Source: Lachnospiraceae bacterium
GTDB taxonomy: Bacteria; Bacillota; Clostridia; Lachnospirales; Lachnospiraceae
Assembly (NCBI GenBank): GCA_024403485.1
Contig: JAKSRT010000010.1
Span: forward strand, 1 to 40,409
Length of the DNA: 40,409 bases
Direction of reading: 5' to 3'
In this document: in pieces, positions 16,149 through 23,822 of the stretch
Layout: every line of letters starts with the position of its first letter
Numbering within the stretch: the stretch's first letter is position 1
Translations under genes and position numbers: made by a program
The notes under the pieces: model-generated
The model's database searches: none
The model's input: the letters and a program-made list of their open reading frames with translations, nothing else
What the model was told of the DNA's origin: nothing

Positions 16149-17049
16149 AGTAATATACCCCCTTGGAAATAAAGAATGATGTTATTGCAATAAACAATGT
16201 AATTAGTCCGAAGTATGTCCATGCCATCGCACAGGCAGGACCGTAATCCAACTGGTTAAGCATTACGGTATCAATCTTACCCATAACCTGGTTATCGGAT
16301 CTCATTGAGAAGTCGACAATTGTGTAAACCCAGTTAACAAGGAACATTGAACTGATCATAGGGAATGTAATCTTCCAAAGACTTTCCCACTTTGTACAAC
16401 CTTCAATATCCGCAGCTTCATACATGCTCTTCGAAATTGTCTGAAGGCCGGATAAGAAAATAATAATCTGAATACCGGAAGCAACCGCAACATCGTAAAT
16501 GTTATCAATAATTTCAAATACCCATTCAAAAGCTCTGGTACCTACACCGGCCGTTCTTAATATTGTCTGAATCGCGTCAGTAACACTTACGTTTTCTGCA
16601 GCCATTTCAACGGTGCTTGCCAGCTGTGCCATCAGATAGTTATTCTCTTCTATTCCGAGGATAACACCGGAAGAAAGAATAACAGGAAGAAAGAATACGG
16701 CACGTACAAGACCACGTCCTTTAAACTCTTGATTAAGTATTAATGCTACGAAGAAACTGAATACCATGATACCAAGTGAATAAAGTACCATCTGTGAAAG
16801 TTCTTCGGTCAAAAATCTGGTGTAGTCAGGGTCAATTCTGAATGCCAGACGGAAATTTTCAAGTCCGATCCAAGACTTATCTACTCTACCGGGGTTCAAT
16901 TCTACATTACAAAAACTCATGTAGAAAGATTCAAACATAGGCTTCACCATAAACAGAAGAAAACCTAATATGAAAGGAAGAATAAATATGTAACCGGCAA
17001 TTGCTTTACGCTTTTGAAGACCCGCTAATTTGTTTTTTTGTTTCTTCAT
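16141..17049 (-). CDS. CUT1 sugar ABC permease (LplB/MalF type)
   Basis: A 302-aa permease, partner of the following LplC-type gene. It has a first TM at ~18-38, a large outer loop after it, and an EAA loop near 208-232 (YEAADIEGCTKWESLWKITFP). The start is placed at the ATG at 17049, which has AAAGG upstream; a TTG two codons earlier is too close to that site. One extracytoplasmic stretch (~125-170) is longer than usual for the family. It starts 30 nt after the DUF5696 gene, in the same run of minus-strand genes. Confidence 0.92.
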   Translation of the reverse strand: MKKQKNKLAGLQKRKAIAGYIFILPFILGFLLFMVKPMFESFYMSFCNVELNPGRVDKSWIGLENFRLAFRIDPDYTRFLTEELSQMVLYSLGIMVFSFFVALILNQEFKGRGLVRAVFFLPVILSSGVILGIEENNYLMAQLASTVEMAAENVSVTDAIQTILRTAGVGTRAFEWVFEIIDNIYDVAVASGIQIIIFLSGLQTISKSMYEAADIEGCTKWESLWKITFPMISSMFLVNWVYTIVDFSMRSDNQVMGKIDTVMLNQLDYGPACAMAWTYFGLITLFIAITSFFISKGVYYYD

Positions 17050-17078
17050 TTTCAACTAACCTTTCGATTCTTTCTATA

Positions 17079-19691
17079 CTATTTAACAACCTTATAGTCT
17101 CTGGCGGTAACTGTAACACCATCAACGGTTGTATCAATGAATCCGTAATTTACGTATACCTTAGTGCCGTCTTCGTACTCGGTAACAGAAACATTTTCAT
17201 TGAGATTTTCGTGATTAACGATTACCTGATTAAATGTGTGACCAAGTTCGCTGTTGTATCTGTCATAAATCTCTTTAATCTTTCCACCCCATGCGGAATA
17301 GTCAGATGCATAATACTCTGTATAAAGAGTTTTCTGAAGAGTGAAGGGAGATTCTTTCATTATTGAGAAAGAAAGTCCTGCGCCGTATTCTGCTGCATAT
17401 AATACTGCATCATCAGAATTACCGCTGACATTAATGGGAAGTCCCGAATAGTTCTTATATCCGTGAAGAGCTATCTGATAGAACGGAATACACTCATCAA
17501 GAATTGTATACTCACTTCCTCTAAGGTCCATATTACTTATAAAGTCTGCATAAGGTACTGCATACGCATTACCTTCATTAATCATTATAGAAAGATTGCT
17601 GTCTTTAGTTTCTTTAAGCATTGCAACCTGGTTATTTTTTGCCTCTTCTCTTGAGGTATAATCTTTACGCCAAAAGTCGGAAGCAAGATCTCTACCAATA
17701 TCGTGGAACGATACTCCTGTTCCGTATTTATTACCGGCATCTATTAATGTATCAGCCATTTCAAGAACAGTATCACCGTGAAGCAGGAAGTAAGGATCTG
17801 TACCGTCACGTTTTGCATATGTTACATCACTGTAAATATGAAGTTCTGCTCTCTTCTTGGAAAGGAACTTAGCAGCGTCTGAATATGAGAAGAAACCGTT
17901 AAACAGGTTACTGTTATATTCATACATTGTAATTCCATCCAAATAAAGGTTGATTCCAAGATCATTAGCCTTCTTTGATAATGCAAGCATATCCTTTTTA
18001 CTACCGAGAGAGGAAATCAAACGTGCATTATCCAAATACTTCTGCTTAACACCACCGTTACACCAACCTGTGTACTTAAAGTAAAGGTTGTTGATTCCGG
18101 CATCGGTTAATTCCTGCATAAGCTCTGCAGCTTCTTCATAGGTTGTAAGGGGCAGAGGTCTTGAAACAGGAACACCTACAATCTGCTTAACCTTATCAAC
18201 CGCGCCGACAACTTCAACCTCTACAGGTGTGCTGGAGTCCGTGTTCTTTGTGAAATATCCGGGATATTTGTTGATTAAGTAATTTCTGTAATCAACAGCC
18301 ATATCAACATAGCTTCCGGAATCTACAAAACTGTATCTTGCGACAATCGATTCGTCCTCCGGAATCTGGTCAAGGTATACATACATATCTGTATTGGTCT
18401 GAGTACCCAGATCATATTTTTCACGGGGACTGATTAAATATTCAGCTGAAACATAGTTATAACTGTTAGTCTTTCCGCTGACATCAGCTTTGACAGAAGC
18501 ATATGCGGAGCCTTCTTCCATAATACAGATAAAGGAATCGTTCTCATGAGAAATTCCGTATACGTTCATACTTGCTAAAGTATCATGAACAAGAGCATCT
18601 CTTTCGATTGCCATATCCCAACCGTAAAGGTTTGAATAATAATTGCTCTGTGCGGTACGTCCGTTATTAAATCTGATAAGTGATCCGCCACCTTCCGGTA
18701 CCAGCATTGAGCCCTTATCTTCTTTTCCGCCTGCACCAAAGTAAGGAAGAATATTCAAAGTATAAATTGCATAGTCACTCTTTCCTTCAAATGATGAAAA
18801 CGGAACTTCAACCACAAGGTCATCACCATCAAGTCTATAAGTTACATCACAGTTGAAAACAGGATTACTGTTTGTTGCTTCCCCCTGATCAAGCTCTTTG
18901 TCTTCAAGGAATTCTTCGTAGGTATATCCAACAGCAGCGAACTGCTTCTGAAGAGTTTTTTTAGCACCATCCTTCATGTTCTTATCACGAAGAACATAAA
19001 GTGTTTCTGTCTCCAGTAAAGGAATGTCTTTAAGTAGCTGTTCTCTTTTCTCTTCTTTTTCCTTATCTAACGCTTTCTTATCATATTTCTTATAAAACTG
19101 CTTAACGTTTTCAGAATCCTGAATAGGCATCTGAGCTGTTAATTCGTTAAATCTTGCCTCACGCATTGCCGGAGGGAAAACAAATTCCTTTGATACCTTA
19201 CCAAGTGAATAATGAACCGTAACAAAATCTTCACCTGCTTCAATATCATAAATTCCGTTAATAGCACTGAATGAGTAAGAATCAAGAATAATGTCAAGAC
19301 CTGCCTGATTGGCATAAGTCAACAGGAATGAAGACTGAAGCTTATTCTTTTCTTCATTGACAGCAAGTGTATCTTCACCACCGCCTTCAGGAACCGAATG
19401 CCAAACCTTGCCCGAACTCTTAACGGTAAGATCGAAGTTTGTAGTAGTCGCATCCATTACAAACTTAAGTGCATCATTTTCAATAACTACTTCGTTACCG
19501 TCACCGGTATAAGCATTTACTTCAATAATTTCCGGAGGAAGTTCTTTTGATTCAAAGTTAACAACGAATCCGATTCCGACTCCGATTAACGCAAGAATAA
19601 TGGTAGGAAAAATCAAACCTTTAAGTTCTTTGATAATCGAATTCTTTATCTCCCTTTTTCTTTCCTCACTAATAGGATTTAATTTACTCAT
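17079..19691 (-). CDS. DUF5696 membrane-anchored protein with a hydrolase-like TIM-barrel part
   Basis: An 870-aa protein with an N-terminal TM (~26-46) and the rest outside the cell. The N-terminal half (~55-470) looks like the beta-rich region of DUF5696 proteins (WHSVP, SMLVPEGGGSLIRF). The C-terminal half (~490-840) has alternating strands and helices with acidic motifs (YLDGITMYEY, FHDIGRDLASDFWR, MINEGNAYAVPYAD), reminiscent of a glycosidase barrel. Such proteins are repeatedly encoded beside CUT1 transporters in Firmicutes, but no activity is established to my knowledge. The start at 19691 follows a GGGAG site; an ATG four codons earlier is upstream of that site. It is sandwiched between the Yip1 and permease genes. 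Confidence 0.85.
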   Translation of the reverse strand: MSKLNPISEERKREIKNSIIKELKGLIFPTIILALIGVGIGFVVNFESKELPPEIIEVNAYTGDGNEVVIENDALKFVMDATTTNFDLTVKSSGKVWHSVPEGGGEDTLAVNEEKNKLQSSFLLTYANQAGLDIILDSYSFSAINGIYDIEAGEDFVTVHYSLGKVSKEFVFPPAMREARFNELTAQMPIQDSENVKQFYKKYDKKALDKEKEEKREQLLKDIPLLETETLYVLRDKNMKDGAKKTLQKQFAAVGYTYEEFLEDKELDQGEATNSNPVFNCDVTYRLDGDDLVVEVPFSSFEGKSDYAIYTLNILPYFGAGGKEDKGSMLVPEGGGSLIRFNNGRTAQSNYYSNLYGWDMAIERDALVHDTLASMNVYGISHENDSFICIMEEGSAYASVKADVSGKTNSYNYVSAEYLISPREKYDLGTQTNTDMYVYLDQIPEDESIVARYSFVDSGSYVDMAVDYRNYLINKYPGYFTKNTDSSTPVEVEVVGAVDKVKQIVGVPVSRPLPLTTYEEAAELMQELTDAGINNLYFKYTGWCNGGVKQKYLDNARLISSLGSKKDMLALSKKANDLGINLYLDGITMYEYNSNLFNGFFSYSDAAKFLSKKRAELHIYSDVTYAKRDGTDPYFLLHGDTVLEMADTLIDAGNKYGTGVSFHDIGRDLASDFWRKDYTSREEAKNNQVAMLKETKDSNLSIMINEGNAYAVPYADFISNMDLRGSEYTILDECIPFYQIALHGYKNYSGLPINVSGNSDDAVLYAAEYGAGLSFSIMKESPFTLQKTLYTEYYASDYSAWGGKIKEIYDRYNSELGHTFNQVIVNHENLNENVSVTEYEDGTKVYVNYGFIDTTVDGVTVTARDYKVVK

Positions 19692-19720
19692 AACTACTCC
19701 CATTTACTGTTTATTTTTAC

Positions 19721-20377
19721 TTACAATCTATACAATAGTTCCTTACCCAGGGAAATGAAGTAAGCAACGCCCTGAGAAATCATACTAAAGAAGAGTAACA
19801 GCAAGAATATCATTACCAACATTGCGAATGCAGTAGCAACAAGGAAAAGAATATTCTTTGCAAATGAATACTCATGAACCTGACTCATTCCAAGAATTCC
19901 GATAAATGCTATCCAAACCATGGAAATAAGACTGATTACCGCATAGAATTCAGCTTCATCTACAGTAACGAAGTTACTAAAAATCATTAGAGGTAACTGA
20001 ACCAAGGGATACGGAGTAAGTGCATAGCATGTGGCTATATAAACCTGACCGAGACGTCCTTTACCATCAAACAGTGTGGTAAGCGCCCAGTTTCCTATAA
20101 CAAACAGGAACAACGGTAATATAATACTGGCCACATAAGTAATAATATTGAGTTCTTCCCAATATACCTGAATGAACAGGAAGCTTGTAAAACGAAGCTT
20201 CATTATTCTTATTACAATCGTAAGGAATAAAATTGTGTTTGCTGCAGCATAGGTTCCTCTTCTTTCATGGGTAAGATCCCAGAAACCATCAAGAGGATGA
20301 GTTAAACAATATAAAGCGAATTTCAAACTCTTAATATATCGCTGCCAATTTTCTTTGCTGATTAAAGATGTAAACAT
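19721..20377 (-). CDS. Yip1-family integral membrane protein
   Basis: A 218-aa protein with about five to six TM helices and no soluble domain. The N-terminal HPLDGFWDLTHERRG segment just before the first TM and the internal FDGKGRLGQ...TCYALTPYPLV loop match the Yip1 domain. Bacterial Yip1 proteins have no settled role; here the gene sits within a sugar-transporter operon, 15 nt after the NHL protein gene and 29 nt before the DUF5696 gene. NHL/Yip1/DUF5696 is a recurrent trio next to CUT1 permeases, suggesting a membrane complex with the transporter; that is inference. Confidence 0.85.
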   Translation of the reverse strand: MFTSLISKENWQRYIKSLKFALYCLTHPLDGFWDLTHERRGTYAAANTILFLTIVIRIMKLRFTSFLFIQVYWEELNIITYVASIILPLFLFVIGNWALTTLFDGKGRLGQVYIATCYALTPYPLVQLPLMIFSNFVTVDEAEFYAVISLISMVWIAFIGILGMSQVHEYSFAKNILFLVATAFAMLVMIFLLLLFFSMISQGVAYFISLGKELLYRL

Positions 20378-20391
20378 TGTTTTTCTCCGTT

Positions 20392-21918
20392 TTATTTTTG
20401 TACTTTAAATATATCTGCAGTATCAAACTCACGTTTAATAGACTTATATCTTCCAATTCCCATAGGTACAAGGAATAGCAAAAGAAGGACTATTACTATG
20501 GCAACAATATTTTCTTCTACCCAAATCTTTCGATACTGTCTGTATGCCTTTGAGTAGTTTTCATCGTCGTACTTCAATTCGAAGTATTCCATAGCTGTCT
20601 TGTAATCTTTTTGTCTTAAATGAGCTCGACCGATGCCGATATAGGCAAGATCATAGTTTCCGTTATCTTTAATGATATCTTCCCATGCAGCCTGAGAAGC
20701 TTCATATTCGCCTTCATCGAACAAATCCATTGCTTTGAATACAAGAGCACCGAAATCTGTCTGAGTGAAAATTGTTATTGAGCAATCAAGTTCATCCAAT
20801 ACGAACAAATCGTATCCCATGTGATCAATGCCTACGGGCTTTCTGAAGTAACCGTCCATATTACCGTTACCACCACAACAGAATACCATGTTGCCCTGAT
20901 CGTCATAACTGAACAAACGTCCGCGGTTTTTATCCAAGCAGACATAAATATCATTATCAAAACATGTTACATCGGAGAAATAAGAAGCGCCCTTATATCC
21001 GCCGCCGTCTCCCATGTATAAGTCACCGTATACAGGGAAAGCATCCTTATAATAAACACCGTTTTCTACAAGGATATCGTTACCGAGAAGGTTCAGCTTT
21101 CTAACAGCGTCTGCCTTGCCGGCTTTAAGGTCATCAATTGATACGCTACCTGTGCAGGCATATATAAAGCCTTCGTAATCCATATAAATGTTATCGTATT
21201 CAGTAGGAACGAACGCAACCATTTTAGCAAGCTGTTCCTGGGTAGCGAACTTCTTCCAAATATATGTAGTAAAGTCAAAGCTTGCAGGAGTAGCACCTAC
21301 GAAACCGGAAAAGCTTCCGTCTGTTTCGTATTTGATAAGACCCTTATTAATACCGGTTGCGATACAGTAAACACGTTCTGCCGTATCTACAACTATTTTA
21401 TTGGGTGCAAAAGGAATTGAAGGATCAAGTGTGTTATCAACAGGTTTTAAATACTGGCTGATAAAATTATAATCACTGTCTACTTTAAGAATTCTTGCAT
21501 TTCCCTTATCGGCAATAAAGATATTTCCGTCTTCTGAAATCGCAATATCGGTAGGTCCCGAAAATTCCTTTTTATCAATATCACCTTTTACGGAGTCAAT
21601 TATTTTTACAAGTTCAAGCGACTCTCTTGAGGTTCTTTTAAGTTCGATAATACGGTTATTACCCGAATCACAGATAAATACGCTTTCACCATTTACGTAA
21701 AGTCCCTGAGGGGATCTTAAGGGCTTATCCAGTCCAAAATCCGAAGAGGTAAGAACTTTACATACAGAATAGAGGTCGGGAGAATCCTGAACATCGCCCC
21801 AGTAATCATAATTATATGAATAACTTCTCTTCTCTGATGCAGTTGTATCTACTGTTGAGCAGGTAAGAATAAATGCTGACAGCACAATAGCGCCAACTCT
21901 TCTTATTGTTTTTTTCAT
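20392..21918 (-). CDS. Extracytoplasmic NHL beta-propeller protein with TPR and C-terminal membrane anchor
   Basis: A 508-aa protein with an N-terminal signal sequence. NHL repeats fill about residues 60-370 (PQGLYVNGESVFICDSGNNRIIEL, PTDIAISEDGNIFIADKGNARIL and weaker copies), forming a propeller. Two tetratricopeptide-like helical repeats follow (~385-455), then a TM helix (~465-487) and a short basic cytoplasmic tail. The predicted topology is propeller and TPR outside, tail inside. The start is the ATG at 21918 with GAGGAAAG in front; the frame opens eight codons earlier without a ribosome site. It probably scaffolds the transporter or holds a ligand; no enzyme motif is seen. Confidence 0.88.
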   Translation of the reverse strand: MKKTIRRVGAIVLSAFILTCSTVDTTASEKRSYSYNYDYWGDVQDSPDLYSVCKVLTSSDFGLDKPLRSPQGLYVNGESVFICDSGNNRIIELKRTSRESLELVKIIDSVKGDIDKKEFSGPTDIAISEDGNIFIADKGNARILKVDSDYNFISQYLKPVDNTLDPSIPFAPNKIVVDTAERVYCIATGINKGLIKYETDGSFSGFVGATPASFDFTTYIWKKFATQEQLAKMVAFVPTEYDNIYMDYEGFIYACTGSVSIDDLKAGKADAVRKLNLLGNDILVENGVYYKDAFPVYGDLYMGDGGGYKGASYFSDVTCFDNDIYVCLDKNRGRLFSYDDQGNMVFCCGGNGNMDGYFRKPVGIDHMGYDLFVLDELDCSITIFTQTDFGALVFKAMDLFDEGEYEASQAAWEDIIKDNGNYDLAYIGIGRAHLRQKDYKTAMEYFELKYDDENYSKAYRQYRKIWVEENIVAIVIVLLLLFLVPMGIGRYKSIKREFDTADIFKVQK

Positions 21919-21965
21919 ATCTTTCCTCGCATTCAAATACATTTAGTCAAGTGCGTAATAATTCA

Positions 21966-22865
21966 TCAATCCTTAATACCTGAGCTTGCCATTGTTTCAA
22001 GAATCTGGCTTTCAGAGAATACAAAGATTGCAATGGGAACTATGATTACAACTACCATAACGGCTGCACTCTGTCCCGCTCTCGCAATACCGCCGGCCTG
22101 AATCTGCTGGAGCGCATATACAAGAGTTTTCTTTTCTTCTGAATAAATGTAGGTTGAAGCCTTATTATTCCAAAGACCCTGAACGGAGAAAATGATAAGT
22201 GTCATCCATGCAGGTTTTACGTTAGGCATTACGATGCCGGTAAATACCTTCCATTCATTGGCACCGTCGATCTTCGCAGCTTCAATAAGTGCTGTGGGAA
22301 GACCTTCCATGAACTGCTTCATAAGGAATAGTCCCATAGGTGAAGCAAATGCAGGAATAATAATTGCCCAATAAGTATCGATCCATCCTAACTTATTAAG
22401 AATAAGGTAGTTAGGGATCTGTGTAACATAACCGGTGAACATCAGCGCTGTTGTAGCGATTTTAAAGAATGTGGGTCCGCCGGGGAATTCATACTTAGCA
22501 AGTACAAAAGCTGCCATTGATGCAATAATAAGGTGGCCGAATGTACCTACTGCTGTAATGAATACTGTGTTAAATAAATATCTTGAAAATGTAACAGTGG
22601 ATTTACCCATGTTAACAAACAAGTCAGCGTAGTTATCCATTGTAGGATGCATTGCGAAAATTCTGGGAGGGAATTTAAACAATTCATCCAAAGGCTTTAA
22701 CGAGTTACTAACTGTAAAGATAATCGGGAAAGCCATTATGTAAGCCATCAAAACGAGGAAGATATAAAGGGTTAAGTCTCCTGCGATGGAACGGTTGGGC
22801 TTTCTGCGCTTTATAACCGGCTTCTTGTAAGCCTTTTCTACTTTTTCTTTTCTTTTCTTTCCCAT
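21966..22865 (-). CDS. CUT1 sugar ABC permease (MalG/LacG type)
   Basis: A 299-aa permease with six TMs. A basic N-terminus (KKRKEKVEKAYKKPVIKRRKP) precedes the first TM (~30-52). The EAA loop is at ~195-217 (EAAKIDGANEWKVFTGIVMP), and the C-terminus ends SSGIKD, close to the other MalG-type permease here (SSTGIKM). It pairs with the gene just upstream, one base apart, and with the modular binding protein of 23823. As with the second pair, no ATPase gene accompanies it. Confidence 0.94.
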   Translation of the reverse strand: MGKKRKEKVEKAYKKPVIKRRKPNRSIAGDLTLYIFLVLMAYIMAFPIIFTVSNSLKPLDELFKFPPRIFAMHPTMDNYADLFVNMGKSTVTFSRYLFNTVFITAVGTFGHLIIASMAAFVLAKYEFPGGPTFFKIATTALMFTGYVTQIPNYLILNKLGWIDTYWAIIIPAFASPMGLFLMKQFMEGLPTALIEAAKIDGANEWKVFTGIVMPNVKPAWMTLIIFSVQGLWNNKASTYIYSEEKKTLVYALQQIQAGGIARAGQSAAVMVVVIIVPIAIFVFSESQILETMASSGIKD

Positions 22866-22866
22866 A

Positions 22867-23805
22867 TCAGGTTCCTACTCTCCTCAACAGACTCTGGATT
22901 GCTTTATTACATAAAATCATTAACAAGAACAAGATTGTTGCGATTGCACACGCATAACCCATTTCAAATCTTGAGAAACCGTAGTCAAACAAGTGGGTAA
23001 CGATTGTACGTGCTGCATAGTCGGTACTGGGGTAACCGCAAAGGGCCATTGTTACGTCGCAGACACCGAATGAAGATGTAATTGTCATAACCGCACCGAA
23101 CATAAGCATGGGCTTCATGTTGGGAAGGGTAATGTACCAAAGTTCCTGCCAACGGTTTTTAATACCATCCATGTAACCTGCTTCATACTGTGAAGCATCG
23201 ATACCCTGGAGACCTGCTACGAATGAAAGGAATCCTGTACCGAGTGACATCCAAAGGATAACAATCATACAAATAGGAAGCATGTACTGGGGATTGATAA
23301 GCCAAAGGATAGGAGTATCAATAATTCCGACATTCATCAGGAATGCATTTACATGTCCGTAAGCATCTCCTCTGAAGAAAATAGAGAAGATAATGTAACA
23401 GTTACCTGCGATTGAAGGCGCGTAGAAAATGATAACCGCTACAGATCTGATCCAACGAGGAAGTTCGTTAATCAGCCATGCAAACAGGAATGAAAGAATA
23501 TAACCCAAAGGACCGGTTAGAATCGCTATTACCAACGTATTCTTTAAACCAATCAGGAAAATATCATCCTGTAAGATTAAGTTAATGTAGTTTGTGACTC
23601 CCAAAAATCTGGGACTTTCCAAAATGTTGTAGTATGTAAAGCTAAAGTAAATAGAAGCTACAACAGGGAATACGAAAAACATGGTAAACAGTACTGCATA
23701 GGGAAGAAGGAAAAGGTAGCACATCTTGCTACGCTTTGCCTTTTTCCAAGCAACTGTCAGATTATGTTTTCGCAGGGTATAATACTTGCTAAAAAATTCT
23801 TTCAT
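22867..23805 (-). CDS. CUT1 sugar ABC permease (MalF/UgpA type)
   Basis: A 312-aa permease. The first TM is at ~29-53 (YLFLLPYAVLF), followed by FLGVTNYINL, and the EAA loop is near 204-226 (YEAGYMDGIKNRWQELWYITLP). About six TMs are visible. It lies between the modular binding protein gene (17 nt upstream) and the MalG-type permease gene (1 nt downstream), the standard order binding protein, MalF, MalG. Confidence 0.94.
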   Translation of the reverse strand: MKEFFSKYYTLRKHNLTVAWKKAKRSKMCYLFLLPYAVLFTMFFVFPVVASIYFSFTYYNILESPRFLGVTNYINLILQDDIFLIGLKNTLVIAILTGPLGYILSFLFAWLINELPRWIRSVAVIIFYAPSIAGNCYIIFSIFFRGDAYGHVNAFLMNVGIIDTPILWLINPQYMLPICMIVILWMSLGTGFLSFVAGLQGIDASQYEAGYMDGIKNRWQELWYITLPNMKPMLMFGAVMTITSSFGVCDVTMALCGYPSTDYAARTIVTHLFDYGFSRFEMGYACAIATILFLLMILCNKAIQSLLRRVGT

Positions 23806-23822
23806 CAGTGCTCTCCCATCGC

